From NCBI RefSeq assembly GCF_008370255.1, contig NZ_SEUI01000002.1, forward strand, positions 568,221 through 632,220: a stretch of DNA of 64,000 bases. Reading direction: 5' to 3'. Positions within the stretch are counted from its first letter, which is position 1; each line of letters begins with the position of its first letter. The translations under genes were made by a program, and so were the position numbers. A model generated the notes under the pieces. It made no database searches and was not told the DNA's origin. It was given only the letters and a program-made list of their open reading frames with translations. This document shows, piece by piece, positions 18,940 through 28,771 of the stretch. Source of the stretch: Pseudoalteromonas sp. FUC4. GTDB taxonomy: Bacteria > Pseudomonadota > Gammaproteobacteria > Enterobacterales > Alteromonadaceae.

Positions 18940-19812
18940 TTACAGTAAAACGGGCGGCTCAAACTGCCCGTTTTTTATATCTGATATTTGAAATACAGCG
19001 CCTTGTTCAGTAACAGCATTGTTAATCGCTTCATCAAATGCCGATGTTACAAGTAACAATTCAGCATTTTCACCACCAAATGCAGTGCATGTCGGTTTTA
19101 TTGCACAAAGCTTTATTGTTTTAATTAGTTCACCGCCTGGAGATAAGCATATAACACACCCCATTCCCCACACTGCTAGCCACAAATTACCTAATTGGTC
19201 GGTTACGCAGCCATCGGGGTCGACATCAGTATTATTAAATTGATAAAAAACACGTGGCTCAGCGCAAGGTTCGCCAGTTTGCTCATCCAAATCTAATACA
19301 TAAATGCAACTCGTTAAAGAATCGCAGTAATAACCGCGTAAACGTGGCTTATCAAAACACAACCCATTTGGGATACTCAAACCACATACAATGACTTTAA
19401 GCTGGCGCTTATAATAACGGTATATTTTACCATCCCCTTTTTTGGCATTTACATTCATTGTGCTTAACCAAAAGCCACCCCATGGATCAGCACGGCCGTC
19501 ATTTGAACGTCGATTTAACTGTGTATTTTCAATATTGAGGATAAGATGGCGAGTGCTCGAATCAATATGGTATTTGTATATACCAGTACTTGTCCCTAGC
19601 AATAAGTGCTGCTCATCAATCCACGCTATTGCACTGAGCGTATCGGGCATATTCACTGTTTTTAGTTGGCTTTCGCTGTGTATATTTTTGCTTAGAAGTA
19701 ATTTTTTATTTATGTCGACCCAAAAAAAGGTATTCAGCACAGGATGCCAAAGAGGACTTTCTGCAAGCTGACTCTGTGTGCTTTCAAAAGTGGTTACGCT
19801 AGGATCAAACAT
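18940..19812 (-). CDS. SMP-30/gluconolactonase family protein
   Basis: This is a 290-residue six-bladed propeller lactonase. Metal-site patterns are recognisable: ESPLWHP near residue 18 (Glu ligand), NDGRADPWGGFW near residue 104, SIPNGLCF near residue 146 (Asn) and YCDSLTSCIYV (Asp, normally DS). It likely hydrolyses a sugar lactone; the substrate is not clear. It converges on nfeD, and the last ~37 bases of its coding sequence hold the nfeD terminator. Confidence 0.87.
   Translation of the reverse strand: MFDPSVTTFESTQSQLAESPLWHPVLNTFFWVDINKKLLLSKNIHSESQLKTVNMPDTLSAIAWIDEQHLLLGTSTGIYKYHIDSSTRHLILNIENTQLNRRSNDGRADPWGGFWLSTMNVNAKKGDGKIYRYYKRQLKVIVCGLSIPNGLCFDKPRLRGYYCDSLTSCIYVLDLDEQTGEPCAEPRVFYQFNNTDVDPDGCVTDQLGNLWLAVWGMGCVICLSPGGELIKTIKLCAIKPTCTAFGGENAELLLVTSAFDEAINNAVTEQGAVFQISDIKNGQFEPPVLL
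18947..18976 (+). terminator. terminator of the qmcA-nfeD operon, inside the 3' end of the lactonase gene
   Basis: AAAACGGGC and GCCCGTTTT form a perfect 9-bp stem followed by T residues to 18976. The hairpin overlaps the final codons of the opposite-strand gene. Confidence 0.82.
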
Positions 19813-19979
19813 AAGTAATTATTCTTTATTATTAACAAAGCCTTGTAATATTAAACTTTACCAGAAAATAGTGAATTTCGCGATGTATACCCGGCTTTAA
19901 TTTATCAACCCATTTAGTAATCTCTATCGCATTTCTTAGACTGAGTTGATAACATCAAATTTCATAAAAAGGATTGACC

Positions 19980-20816
19980 ATGAACAACAATAATAAAAAC
20001 ACACTCGTCGTTGAAGGCGGTGCAATGCGCGGTATATTTGCCGCAGGTGTGCTTGATGAGTTTTTAAAACAGCAATACCAGCCGTTTGAACGCTACTTTG
20101 GTGTTTCAGCTGGGGCAACTAATATAGCTGCATTTTTATGCAAACAACCAATGCGAAATTACAAAGTAATTACCGACTATTCATGCCGCCCTGAATTCAT
20201 TAATTTAGCGCGCTTTATAAAAGGTGGTCATTTATTCGATTTAGATTGGTTATGGCAAGAAACAATTCGCGAAATACGCCTTCATACAGAGGTATTTGAA
20301 CAAACTCCACACGAATTTTATATTGTATCTACGGCAATTGAATCGGGTAAAGCCCACTATTTGAAAGCCACCAGCGCCGATATGGTGCATCAATTAAAAG
20401 CATCGTGTGCTATACCCATCGCGTATCGTGACTACCCTATTATTAATAACATAGCGATGACCGACGGCGGAGTTGCAGATTCAATACCGGTAATAAAAGC
20501 GTACGAAATGGGCGCTCGCGAAATCACCGTTATTTTGTCTCAATGTTTGGGCTATCGTAAAAAGCCAAGTAAGGCACCTTGGCTTACTAAAAAAATGTAT
20601 AAAAACTATCCCGCATTAATTCAGGCGACCTTAGATAGGGCTGATTTTTATAATAAGTCTATCGATTTTATTATGAATCCACCTGGTGACTGCAAAATCA
20701 ATATTATTGCTCCACCTGCTAATTTTAAAGTTGGCCGAACCACTAAAAAGTTTGAAATCCTCAATAGTGGTTACACTATGGGAGTTGATACTGCTAAGGC
20801 CTTTTTAGCTAAATAA
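19980..20816 (+). CDS. patatin-like phospholipase
   Basis: From the ATG at 19980 (AAGGA site) it is 278 residues. The Ser-Asp dyad of patatins is complete: oxyanion loop GGAMRG at residues 13-18, nucleophile S43 in GVSAGA and D162 in TDGG. It resembles the RssA/YjjU class of bacterial cytosolic patatins, probably acting on phospholipids or fatty acyl esters. It is a single gene, convergent with the iron-related operon. Confidence 0.9.
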   Translation: MNNNNKNTLVVEGGAMRGIFAAGVLDEFLKQQYQPFERYFGVSAGATNIAAFLCKQPMRNYKVITDYSCRPEFINLARFIKGGHLFDLDWLWQETIREIRLHTEVFEQTPHEFYIVSTAIESGKAHYLKATSADMVHQLKASCAIPIAYRDYPIINNIAMTDGGVADSIPVIKAYEMGAREITVILSQCLGYRKKPSKAPWLTKKMYKNYPALIQATLDRADFYNKSIDFIMNPPGDCKINIIAPPANFKVGRTTKKFEILNSGYTMGVDTAKAFLAK

Positions 20817-20825
20817 ATGCATTAT

Positions 20826-21071
20826 TTACCCTAATAATTGCGGCGCTTTACCCGCAATAACTGCAGTTAGTAACCCTGCTAACATAGCTCCTACAACGGT
20901 GCATATTGCACCGCCTAAAATATCATAAACACCCATAAAACATATCAACGCTAAACCAAATAGCAGTGCACTTAAAAATGTTTTAGTCGCTAATGTAAGT
21001 GTGTTTTTTCGTATATTGAGCATCATTAGTAGTAAACTCACCATCGCAATTGTAATTAGTAGCTCGTTCAT
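20826..21071 (-). CDS. small membrane protein, DUF3325-like
   Basis: This 81-residue protein is almost wholly hydrophobic with three membrane segments. It is the last gene of the DUF3649-PepSY-DUF3325 trio and overlaps the PepSY stop by ATGA. DUF3325 proteins recur in this setting beside iron-uptake genes; their function is unknown. Confidence 0.72.
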   Translation of the reverse strand: MNELLITIAMVSLLLMMLNIRKNTLTLATKTFLSALLFGLALICFMGVYDILGGAICTVVGAMLAGLLTAVIAGKAPQLLG

Positions 21072-22663
21072 GCGGGTTGTACCTCAATTTGTAATTTTTG
21101 TGTATTTTTTATTTTTAAGGCAACAAACATACACACGATACCCACCACCATAAAGCTTGTATCTACTACCGCGACAAGCGAGCTATTAAAGTTAATAACA
21201 TTGCTCACGCCAAATATAATATTGAGCGGCAGCACCAAAGCAAGCGAAGCGCCGCATAGTAAAAGAGTCAGCTTAAAGTAGTTTTTATAATCTATGGGTA
21301 ATACACTTAATAGTAACCATGCCAACCACGTATAAAAGAACACGGGTCCAAAAAAGCTATTTTGCGCCACACCAACAACGCTATAATTCAGTACAACTTG
21401 CACAGGGAATAGTACAAAGCTTGCTAATACCAAACCTCCACAACTACCAATAATAAAACGATTCCATCGTGCATATGCTTGCATACTCAGTGACGGGCTA
21501 CTGCCACGTGTACGCTTTGCTAGCCACATCATCATCCCTGAAATAGGTAAAAGCGCGGTACTTAAGCCAAGCAATACCCAAAGTAATTTTACAAACACCC
21601 CTGCAAAGTTCCCAAAGTGCAGCGGAAACATCAACTCAATTACTTGTATTGAAACACCTGAAATATCACCAAAACTACTCATCGACTGCACAAACTCACC
21701 ATTGCCTTGATAATGCAGTAACTGAGAAGCAACAGCCTCGCCACCTAACAAACGCAAATATACCTGCGCGTTCGCATCGTTATGCGCCATTATTGTGACA
21801 TCCCTAATTACTGCTTCAGGGTAACGGCTATGAGCATTCTCTAAAATAGTGTCTATTTTTGTAGGTTGCTTAATGTGGCTAACTACAGGCTCAGGAATAG
21901 CGGTAAACGTTTCTATTAACTTATCTTGATCGCCACCAAAGCTCACAAACGCAGCTGCTGGTAGTAAAATAACGGTCGCGAGCCCTAAAAATGCTCCTGT
22001 AAAACCAATTACAATGTTAAATACGCTACCCCAAATACCTATAACCTTATGAGCATCGCTTACGGCAATATCTAATCCTTTATCTCGCCTAAACGTAAAG
22101 AGCTCTTTTATCAATTTGCGATGAATAAACAAGCCTGTCACTGAACTTACTAAAAGCGTTAAACCTAAAAAACCAGTAAGTATTAACCCAATTGGTCGCC
22201 CTAAATGCAAGTCTGCATGAAACTCACCAATATAGCTTGGCGCATCCGTTTTTTTATTAGCGTAAAACTCTTTACTAGGCCCATAGTAAGTATTTTCCAG
22301 CGCCAACGTATCGGGATGAAATTGGAATACTCTGGCCACCTCTTGGTCGTAATTTTCATCGCCATGGTGGGATTCAAATACCAACGTTAATAAATGAAAG
22401 TTATGCCCACTTGGTAAAAACACATGAATGTTTTCGCCAAATTCACTAGGTACTTTTTTATGGTATTCGTTTACTAGTCGGTTAATTTGCGCGCTGGCAA
22501 CGTGTTGACTAGATTGCAGTTCTGGATTTGCCCATATTTTTAACTCAGGTCTCGACAGCACCGCTAATGCACCACTAAATGCAACAATAAATAGCAGCGC
22601 AGCAGTAATAATTCCTACCCAGCTATGTAATAAAAATAGCTTCTTTAAAGTAATCGACTTCAT
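21068..22663 (-). CDS. PepSY-associated membrane protein (iron-regulated type)
   Basis: From the ATG at 22663 (site CAGGGGCAGGG) it is 531 residues; the longer TTG reading starts inside the upstream gene. A membrane helix at residues 10-35, a large periplasmic PepSY-containing loop and several more helices are seen, with His residues near helices (LHSW near residue 13, FHADLHLGRP near 155). This family often sits with siderophore receptors and is thought to move electrons to ferric siderophores. It overlaps its neighbours by ATGA at both ends. A Fur-like site upstream supports an iron role. Confidence 0.87.
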   Translation of the reverse strand: MKSITLKKLFLLHSWVGIITAALLFIVAFSGALAVLSRPELKIWANPELQSSQHVASAQINRLVNEYHKKVPSEFGENIHVFLPSGHNFHLLTLVFESHHGDENYDQEVARVFQFHPDTLALENTYYGPSKEFYANKKTDAPSYIGEFHADLHLGRPIGLILTGFLGLTLLVSSVTGLFIHRKLIKELFTFRRDKGLDIAVSDAHKVIGIWGSVFNIVIGFTGAFLGLATVILLPAAAFVSFGGDQDKLIETFTAIPEPVVSHIKQPTKIDTILENAHSRYPEAVIRDVTIMAHNDANAQVYLRLLGGEAVASQLLHYQGNGEFVQSMSSFGDISGVSIQVIELMFPLHFGNFAGVFVKLLWVLLGLSTALLPISGMMMWLAKRTRGSSPSLSMQAYARWNRFIIGSCGGLVLASFVLFPVQVVLNYSVVGVAQNSFFGPVFFYTWLAWLLLSVLPIDYKNYFKLTLLLCGASLALVLPLNIIFGVSNVINFNSSLVAVVDTSFMVVGIVCMFVALKIKNTQKLQIEVQPA

Positions 22664-22947
22664 CCCTGCCCCTGCGTTAACGCCCAAAAACTCAATAAAC
22701 CATGTGATACACACAATGCAATCATTACAACAAAAGGTTGCCATACTTTTTGCGCCAAATACGCATAAATAAACAACGCAGTCCAAATAACAGGAAACAG
22801 TAAAATAGGCAGTAATATTTGTTCATTCATCTGAAACGGTAAATAGGTTGTCATACCCGGAATCATTATTACCGCAGTAACTAGTGCTAATACACACGCA
22901 ACTAAGTGCCTTCGCCGTGTGGCTGTAAACGTTTTTTTATTATTCAT
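22660..22947 (-). CDS. small membrane protein, DUF3649-like
   Basis: From the ATG at 22947 it is 95 residues (an in-frame TTG at 22995 and ATG at 22989 are alternatives). Three hydrophobic segments follow a basic start (TRRRHL). It is the first gene of the PepSY trio and overlaps the PepSY start by ATGA. DUF3649 proteins have no known function beyond this recurrent iron-linked context. Confidence 0.72.
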   Translation of the reverse strand: MNNKKTFTATRRRHLVACVLALVTAVIMIPGMTTYLPFQMNEQILLPILLFPVIWTALFIYAYLAQKVWQPFVVMIALCVSHGLLSFWALTQGQG

Positions 22948-22992
22948 TATTCGCTCATTAAATTTGCCCAAACATATACAAAACAGCATATG

Positions 22993-23015
22993 CAAATGAT
23001 AACAATTGCCATTAT
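22993..23015. promoter_or_regulatory. candidate Fur box of the PepSY operon
   Basis: AAATGATAACAATTGCCATT resembles the Fur consensus with tandem GATAAT-like hexamers. It lies 46 bases before the DUF3649 ATG and in the divergent region shared with uppP. The iron-type gene content supports it. Confidence 0.6.
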
Positions 23016-23183
23016 ATTGTGCATTTGATACTTAATGCAATTTATTAAACAAATTAAGTTTAAAAACACTGTTGGTTTGCCTTAAGAGCTTTTATGCTAC
23101 GCCCCGCAATTTAGGTACGCAGTAATGCGTCATTTTAGTTAAGCCAAATTCGGGCTTTTTAATTTTTCAGGAAGCAGTAAACC

Positions 23184-23957
23184 GTGGATATAATTAACGC
23201 GATTATTTTAGGTATTATTGAAGGTATAACAGAATTTTTACCCATATCATCAACTGGGCACTTAATTGTAGCGTCAAAGTGGTTAGGCATTGAATCAACA
23301 GACGCTAACCTCGCCTTCGAAGTCATTATCCAACTTGCCGCTATTTTAGCGGTACTAGCCAACTATAAAGACAAGTTCAGCCCTAAACATTTTAATTTAT
23401 GGATGAAAGTTGCCATTGCATTCATTCCTTTGGGTATTATTGGTTTTATATTTAGTGATGTAATAAAAACACTGTTTAGCGTACCAGTAGTAGGTGTTAT
23501 GTTTATTGTAGGCGGTGTGATTTTTTTACTATTAGAGCGCCGTTATAAAGAGACTCATTGCACAACTACCGATGTAACCCAAGTTACTTATAAACAAGCT
23601 CTTTGGATTGGCGTAGCACAAATATTTGCGTTAATTCCGGGGACTAGTCGTGCTGGGAGCTCTATTGTTGGTGCCATGTTATGTGGCTTAAATCGAAAAG
23701 CCAGCGCTGAATTTTCATTTTTACTTGGTTTACCTGTACTTGCAGCAGCCTCAGGATACGACTTACTTAAACATTACCAACTGTTTAGCTTAGATGACTT
23801 AACTGCCCTTACTGTGGGTTTTATTACCTCTTTTGTTGTTGCCTATTTTACTATTAAACTGTTTATTCGATTTTTAGAAAACTTCACTTTTATAAGTTTT
23901 GGTATTTATCGTATTGTATTTGGTGTTATTTTACTAACTAACCTGAATTCTGGTTAA
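23184..23957 (+). CDS. uppP: undecaprenyl-diphosphatase
   Basis: This 257-residue, multi-helix inner-membrane phosphatase (BacA/UppP) recycles undecaprenyl pyrophosphate for peptidoglycan and O-antigen synthesis. Family motifs are present: [14 protein letters not shown] at residues 13-26 and PGTSRAGSS at about 153-161. The start is GTG behind AGGAAG. Its last codons (N-L-N-S-G-stop) are encoded by the left end of a MITE-like element starting at 23939, so the native C-terminus was probably replaced. Confidence 0.95.
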   Translation: MDIINAIILGIIEGITEFLPISSTGHLIVASKWLGIESTDANLAFEVIIQLAAILAVLANYKDKFSPKHFNLWMKVAIAFIPLGIIGFIFSDVIKTLFSVPVVGVMFIVGGVIFLLLERRYKETHCTTTDVTQVTYKQALWIGVAQIFALIPGTSRAGSSIVGAMLCGLNRKASAEFSFLLGLPVLAAASGYDLLKHYQLFSLDDLTALTVGFITSFVVAYFTIKLFIRFLENFTFISFGIYRIVFGVILLTNLNSG

Positions 23958-24136
23958 GAGATTTAAAAACACTATAAATAATAACGATATTTAAGTCTGT
24001 TTTTCTATAGCTAGAAATTTTTGGTGAAAACAAGGCGAATTTACGCGTCAATAGCTTGTCTATTGCAAGGAAATTCAACGCAGTTAGCGCTAAAAATAGC
24101 TGCTTGAGATACATTTATTATCCAGAACTCAGGTTA
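23939..24136 (+). mobile_element. 198-bp MITE-like element, copy 1
   Basis: Terminal inverted repeats are TAACCTGAATTCTGG at the left and CCAGAACTCAGGTTA at the right. A second copy lies inverted at 30039-30235 and matches closely inside, for example ACAAGGCGAATTTACGCGTC. Internal stems include CAATAG/CTATTG. TA at each end fits a TA target duplication. It has no coding capacity and needs a transposase from elsewhere. It overlaps the uppP stop codon. Confidence 0.8.
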
Positions 24137-24167
24137 GCTATAGCCTACGTTTAATTAGAGGGAAATC

Positions 24168-24389
24168 ATGAGCGAAAAAATCAACCCAGAAGCCTTACAC
24201 GCACTTAAAATTGCATTTACGTATATGCCACAAGCCATTGAGGTAACAAAATATGAGTATGGCGAGCGTTATCAAACAGTACTTGATCACATAGAAGCCG
24301 TGCGAGAAACATTGCTTATTAACGATGTTGACCCTGATGAAGTGGGTGGCGACATTAACCCAGAGTACACACCTAACTCTACCTACTAA
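24168..24389 (+). CDS. small acidic protein of unknown function
   Basis: This 73-residue protein starts with ATG behind AGAGGGA, spaced well. It is acidic and probably helical, with no signal peptide or recognised domain (segments EVTKYEYGERYQ and DVDPDEVGGD). It is not recognised. It sits alone between a MITE and a hybrid kinase gene. Confidence 0.6.
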   Translation: MSEKINPEALHALKIAFTYMPQAIEVTKYEYGERYQTVLDHIEAVRETLLINDVDPDEVGGDINPEYTPNSTY

Positions 24390-24523
24390 ATACTTAGCGC
24401 TGAGTATTATATATTCAGCGCAGTATTTTGCTTGGTATAAAGCATAGACTTATAAATTAAAATACATATCAATTTTAGTTATTAGTAATTAAAACTGCTA
24501 AACTGGGTTTTAAACTAATACCA

Positions 24524-26605
24524 ATGCCCTATTTGGCCTATGTATTATATAAATTGAACAAAAGCTTACGGGGTGTTTTCTTTTTGAATTTTTTACGACG
24601 TTTTCACGATATAGTTTCTAATCAATCGCTTGATTTTGAAAGTAAAATTAATAAGCTTTTAGTGTTTGGGTTAGAAGTATTTAATCTAGAGCTAGGTATT
24701 ATTAGTAAAGTAGATGAAAACAGCTATACCGTTTTACATGCCATAACCCCCGACAACTCACTTTTGCCCGGTACTGTGTTTGATTTACAAGGCACCTATT
24801 GCGTACATACGCTCGCTGCAGGCTCTGCACTTGCCTTTCATAAAGCATCTCAAAGCGCAATTGCAAACCACCCCTGTTATATCAATTTTCAGTTAGAGTC
24901 TTATATTGGCGCGCCAATAAAAATTGGTGAGGAAATATTTGGTACCGTTAACTTTTCATCTGCAAAAGACTCCCTCGCTTTTAACGATGATGCTTACGAC
25001 TACATCGAATTATTCGCACAATGGCTTGGATCAGAATTTGCTCGCGCCCAAACTAAAGAACAACTAATAAAAAATAGTAATACCTTACTGAAACTAGAAC
25101 ATGTTGCAAATATAGGCACGTGGGAGGTTGATCTAATCTCCGATAAAATTACCTGGAGTGAACAAACCTACCTCATACATGAAGTAGATGAACAATTTCA
25201 ACTGCAAATGAATTCTGCAATCGAGTTTTATAAAGAAGGTCCAAGTCGTGAAGGCATAACACGCGCGGTAGAATTAGCCATTGAAAAAGGTAAAAAATGG
25301 AATTTAGAACTAGAAGTAGTAACGGCTAAAAATAAACATTTATGGGTAGCTACTTTTGGTGAGGCCGAATTTGATGGAGGCCGATGTGTGCGGTTATTTG
25401 GCACCTGCCAAGATGTAACCGAATCGGTAATGCTCCGAGAAGAGCTTAAACAAAAGCAAGCGCAAGCAGAGCGCTTACTGGAAGACAGAAGCATGCTACT
25501 TGCTAAAATAAGCCACGAGCTAAGAACACCGCTCAATGGTATTACAGGTATGCTTACAACATTAATCGACGAGCATAGTGAAGAAGTGCGTGCCGAAAAA
25601 ATTAAAATCGCACTTAGAAGCGCCGATATTTTACTCAGTATAATTAACGAAGTTCTCGACTTTTCAAAAATAAACCATGGTGAGCTAAAGCTAGAACCTA
25701 CTGACTTTTTACTAAAAACAATTTTCTCCGATTTAACATCCTTATACACACCCTTATTTAAAAATACTCATGTTGCTCTACAAGTAGAAAATACGATTGA
25801 TGATAATTGTTGGGCATTTAGTGACAACACACGCCTTAGCCAAATAACCTCTAACTTACTAAGCAATGCACTGAAATTTACTGAGAATGGTTCAGTTACA
25901 CTAAACACAAACCTTTCTAAAATAAAAAATAAGCTAATTTTAAATATTGAAGTGTCTGATACCGGCCGCGGAATGAGTAAAAACTTTTTAGAATCACTGT
26001 TTTCTCCTTTTTCTCAAGAAATTGATGCTAAAAATTCAAAAGGTGGCACAGGCCTTGGCCTTGCAATAGTAAAAGAACTTGTTGAATATATGGGCGGAAA
26101 AATAAAGGTAAAAAGCACACCAAATAAAGGCACTACTTTTTTGGTCAATATTCCTATTGAGCAAGGGACAGAACAAAAACAAGAAAGCCTTAAATCAACT
26201 TTAGATATTAATGGCAGTGAATTATCAGTGCTTGTAGTCGATGATAACGACATCAATCGGTTAGTACTTCATGCCTCTTTAGGCAAGCTTAATATTAAAG
26301 CAGACTCAGCAGTAGATGGCCAAGATGCAGTATTAAAATGTCGTCAAAAGCATTATGACCTTATTTTTATGGATTGCATAATGCCCATCCTCGATGGGTT
26401 TGAAGCAACTAAGCAACTTAGATCGGAAAACATCTGCTCGCATGAAAAAACTTACATAGTAGCAATAACAGCTAACACCTCATCACAAGACAAACTTGCA
26501 TGTAAACAAGCCGGTATGGATATGTTTATATCAAAACCGTTTAAACTCCCCATACTTGAAAGAGCAGTTATTAATGCGCTTGAGCATACCGTAAAAATCA
26601 GCTAG
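24524..26605 (+). CDS. hybrid sensor histidine kinase (GAF-PAS-HisKA-HATPase-REC)
   Basis: This 693-residue protein has no clear membrane helix. In order: GAF (about residues 25-180), PAS (about 190-305), HisKA with phospho-acceptor H331 (KISHELRTPLNG), HATPase_c with DTGRGMS and GGTGLGL, and a receiver domain with D617 (FMDCIMPILDG). It should autophosphorylate at the His and pass phosphate to its own receiver, then to an unlinked Hpt protein. The start may lie somewhat downstream, as the first 20 residues are unlike the family. No partner regulator is adjacent. Confidence 0.92.
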   Translation: MPYLAYVLYKLNKSLRGVFFLNFLRRFHDIVSNQSLDFESKINKLLVFGLEVFNLELGIISKVDENSYTVLHAITPDNSLLPGTVFDLQGTYCVHTLAAGSALAFHKASQSAIANHPCYINFQLESYIGAPIKIGEEIFGTVNFSSAKDSLAFNDDAYDYIELFAQWLGSEFARAQTKEQLIKNSNTLLKLEHVANIGTWEVDLISDKITWSEQTYLIHEVDEQFQLQMNSAIEFYKEGPSREGITRAVELAIEKGKKWNLELEVVTAKNKHLWVATFGEAEFDGGRCVRLFGTCQDVTESVMLREELKQKQAQAERLLEDRSMLLAKISHELRTPLNGITGMLTTLIDEHSEEVRAEKIKIALRSADILLSIINEVLDFSKINHGELKLEPTDFLLKTIFSDLTSLYTPLFKNTHVALQVENTIDDNCWAFSDNTRLSQITSNLLSNALKFTENGSVTLNTNLSKIKNKLILNIEVSDTGRGMSKNFLESLFSPFSQEIDAKNSKGGTGLGLAIVKELVEYMGGKIKVKSTPNKGTTFLVNIPIEQGTEQKQESLKSTLDINGSELSVLVVDDNDINRLVLHASLGKLNIKADSAVDGQDAVLKCRQKHYDLIFMDCIMPILDGFEATKQLRSENICSHEKTYIVAITANTSSQDKLACKQAGMDMFISKPFKLPILERAVINALEHTVKIS

Positions 26606-26645
26606 TTTTTACTGCACTACCACTGTTAAAAAATAAGAACATAAA

Positions 26646-26906
26646 ATGAAAAATATAATTAGAACTATATTACTAACAGTGCTTATTGTTGCTGTATTTA
26701 AAGGCGTTTCCACTGGGCAATGGAGCTCATCAATAACAATAGTTATCGTATCAGGCATATTGCTGTTAGTTACATTTATCAGTGCTAAGTCATCACGTGG
26801 ATCATCCGCTTATACTGGCAGTGACTCTTCAGCTTATTCTAGTAGCAACTCATCTCATTCTCATACAGATTGCGGCGGTGGTGATTCTGGTAGTGGATGC
26901 GATTAA
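26646..26906 (+). CDS. small membrane protein with a Ser/Gly/Cys-rich tail
   Basis: This 86-residue protein has two hydrophobic segments (about residues 5-20 and 29-46). A low-complexity tail follows, rich in Ser, Gly and Asp, with two cysteines and HSH (ending DCGGGDSGSGCD). It follows the hybrid kinase after 40 bases. No known function; the tail could bind metal or lie flexible in the cytosol. Confidence 0.6.
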   Translation: MKNIIRTILLTVLIVAVFKGVSTGQWSSSITIVIVSGILLLVTFISAKSSRGSSAYTGSDSSAYSSSNSSHSHTDCGGGDSGSGCD

Positions 26907-26929
26907 ATCATGTGCTAATTTTTAAGTAT

Positions 26930-26959
26930 AAAAAAGCCGCCTTTGGAGAAGGGCGGCTT
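26930..26959 (-). terminator. terminator of ahpF
   Basis: On the minus strand AAGCCGCC pairs with GGCGGCTT and is followed by a T run. It is 77 bases past the ahpF stop. Confidence 0.75.
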
Positions 26960-27035
26960 GGGTTAACAAACAGCTATGGGTGTAGCCTTACTGTTATATC
27001 AAGAGAGTTTTTACTAAATTTTTTATTAAATAATG

Positions 27036-28616
27036 TTAAGCAGCGCTTTGATCTTGCTCGGTTTCATCGCTGTGGCGAATTAAATAATCAAATGCGCCTA
27101 AGCTTGCTGTTGCACCACTGCCCATTGCAATAATAATTTGTTTAAACGGAGTATTGGTTGCATCCCCCGCGCCGTAAATGCCTGGTAATGAAGTGGCGCC
27201 TTTAGCATCAATTAGTATCTCACCAAATTTGCTTAATTCAAGGTCGCTGTCTTTTAACCACTCGGTATTTGGTATTAAGCCTATTTGTACAAATATACCA
27301 GCAAGTTCAAGCTTTTTGCTCTCCCCTGTCACTCTATCTGTGTACATTAAGCCAGTAACTTTTTTACCATCACCAAGTACTTCGGTAGTTTGTGCACTTT
27401 TGATAATAGTAATATTAGCCATGCTTTTAGCTTTACGAATAAGCACTTCATCAGCTCTTAATGTGTCTGCAAATTCAAGTACCGTAACGCTTTGCACAAT
27501 ATTGGCTAAATCGATTGCCGCTTCTATACCTGAATTACCACCGCCAATTACAGCAACAGGTTTACCTTTAAATAAAGGGCCGTCGCAATGTGGGCAATAT
27601 GCCACACCGTGGCCGCGATATTCTTGCTCGCCGGGTACGTTCATTTCGCGCCAGCGTGCACCAGTGGCAAGCACGAGCGATTTAGCTTTAAGTACTGCGC
27701 CATTTTCTAGCGTAATTTCGTAACCATTGTTATAACCAAGTGCCGCTGCACGCTGATTATGCATTACATCTACATTGTATTCTTTAACGTGCTCTTCAAG
27801 CTGAGCAACCAATTTAGGCCCTTCAGTCGCTTTAATCGAAATAAAGTTTTCTATTGCTAATGTATCGGCCACTTGTCCGCCAAATCGGTCGGCAACAATA
27901 CCTGTATTTAACCCTTTTCGTGCTGAATAAATTGCAGCCGACGCGCCCGCTGGGCCGCCACCAACTACAAGTACATCAAATTTATCTTTTTCGCTTAGCG
28001 CTGCTGCTTGTTTAGCAGCCCCTTTGCTATCTACTTTATTAAGTATGTCAGTAAGGCTTAGTGCACCTTGGCTAAATGGTTCGCCATTTAAATATACAGC
28101 CGGTACAGCTAAAATATTTCGCTCTTCTACTTCACCTTGAAATAGTGCACCGTCAATCATGGTGGCTTTTATATTACTATTTGTCGCTGCCATCGTATTG
28201 AGTGCTTGCACTACTTGCGGGCACGTTTGGCAACTTAAACTTATGTATACTTCAAAGTTCAGCTCTTGAGTAAGCGATTGTATTTGCTCAATGTCTTCGC
28301 TTTTAGCTTTACTTGCGTGTCCGCCAGTATGCAAAAGTGCTAACACTAAACTTGTGAATTCATGACCCATAGGTACGCCTGCAAACGTAATATGAGTGTT
28401 TTTAATAGGCGAATGTACAACCATTGACGGGCGACGTGCGCTTGTATCAGGATTGCTTATTACAGTAAATTTATCGCTTAGTGAGGCTAAATCGTTTGCT
28501 AAGCTTTCTACTTCTGCTGATTTTTTGCTGTCATCCAAGGCAATAAGCAGCTCAACAGGTTGAGTAAGCGATTCGAAATGGCTTTTTAATTGATTTTTTA
28601 TGTTGTTATCTAACAT
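27036..28616 (-). CDS. ahpF: alkyl hydroperoxide reductase subunit F
   Basis: This 526-residue flavoprotein disulfide reductase recharges AhpC with electrons from NADH. An N-terminal tandem thioredoxin-fold domain carries CQTC (about residue 128). The thioredoxin-reductase-like part holds FAD-binding [13 protein letters not shown]-binding [10 protein letters not shown] and the redox pair CPHC (about residue 343). Length fits E. coli AhpF. It lies 155 bases after ahpC with a hairpin between them. Confidence 0.96.
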   Translation of the reverse strand: MLDNNIKNQLKSHFESLTQPVELLIALDDSKKSAEVESLANDLASLSDKFTVISNPDTSARRPSMVVHSPIKNTHITFAGVPMGHEFTSLVLALLHTGGHASKAKSEDIEQIQSLTQELNFEVYISLSCQTCPQVVQALNTMAATNSNIKATMIDGALFQGEVEERNILAVPAVYLNGEPFSQGALSLTDILNKVDSKGAAKQAAALSEKDKFDVLVVGGGPAGASAAIYSARKGLNTGIVADRFGGQVADTLAIENFISIKATEGPKLVAQLEEHVKEYNVDVMHNQRAAALGYNNGYEITLENGAVLKAKSLVLATGARWREMNVPGEQEYRGHGVAYCPHCDGPLFKGKPVAVIGGGNSGIEAAIDLANIVQSVTVLEFADTLRADEVLIRKAKSMANITIIKSAQTTEVLGDGKKVTGLMYTDRVTGESKKLELAGIFVQIGLIPNTEWLKDSDLELSKFGEILIDAKGATSLPGIYGAGDATNTPFKQIIIAMGSGATASLGAFDYLIRHSDETEQDQSAA

Positions 28617-28729
28617 GGCTTAACCCTTTTAGGAAAATTTAAACAGCAAGCCTCCCATGCCAAATAATGCATGTGCTTAAACAAGTATATTGATATAGGA
28701 GGCACCAACAAACGAATGTTCGTTGATTT

Positions 28730-28749
28730 AAGGGCAGTTACCTGCCCTT
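28730..28749 (-). other. hairpin in the ahpC-ahpF intergenic region
   Basis: AAGGGCAG-TTAC-CTGCCCTT is a perfect 8-bp stem 23 bases after the ahpC stop. It has no strong U run on the minus strand. It may stabilise ahpC mRNA or act as a leaky terminator so that AhpC is made in excess over AhpF. Confidence 0.5.
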
Positions 28750-28771
28750 ATAAAAGTGGGTAAACCTATAT

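Noticed and set aside
22664..22786. Longer N-terminus of the PepSY protein
   Set aside because: It would overlap the DUF3649 gene by over 120 bases; the ATG at 22663 gives an ATGA junction and a good ribosome site.
25228..25749. Minus-strand ORF of 173 residues
   Set aside because: Antisense to the hybrid kinase gene; Ser-rich low-complexity product of the sort made by shadow frames.
27178..27723. Plus-strand ORF of 181 residues
   Set aside because: Antisense to ahpF, with no motif and no ribosome site.
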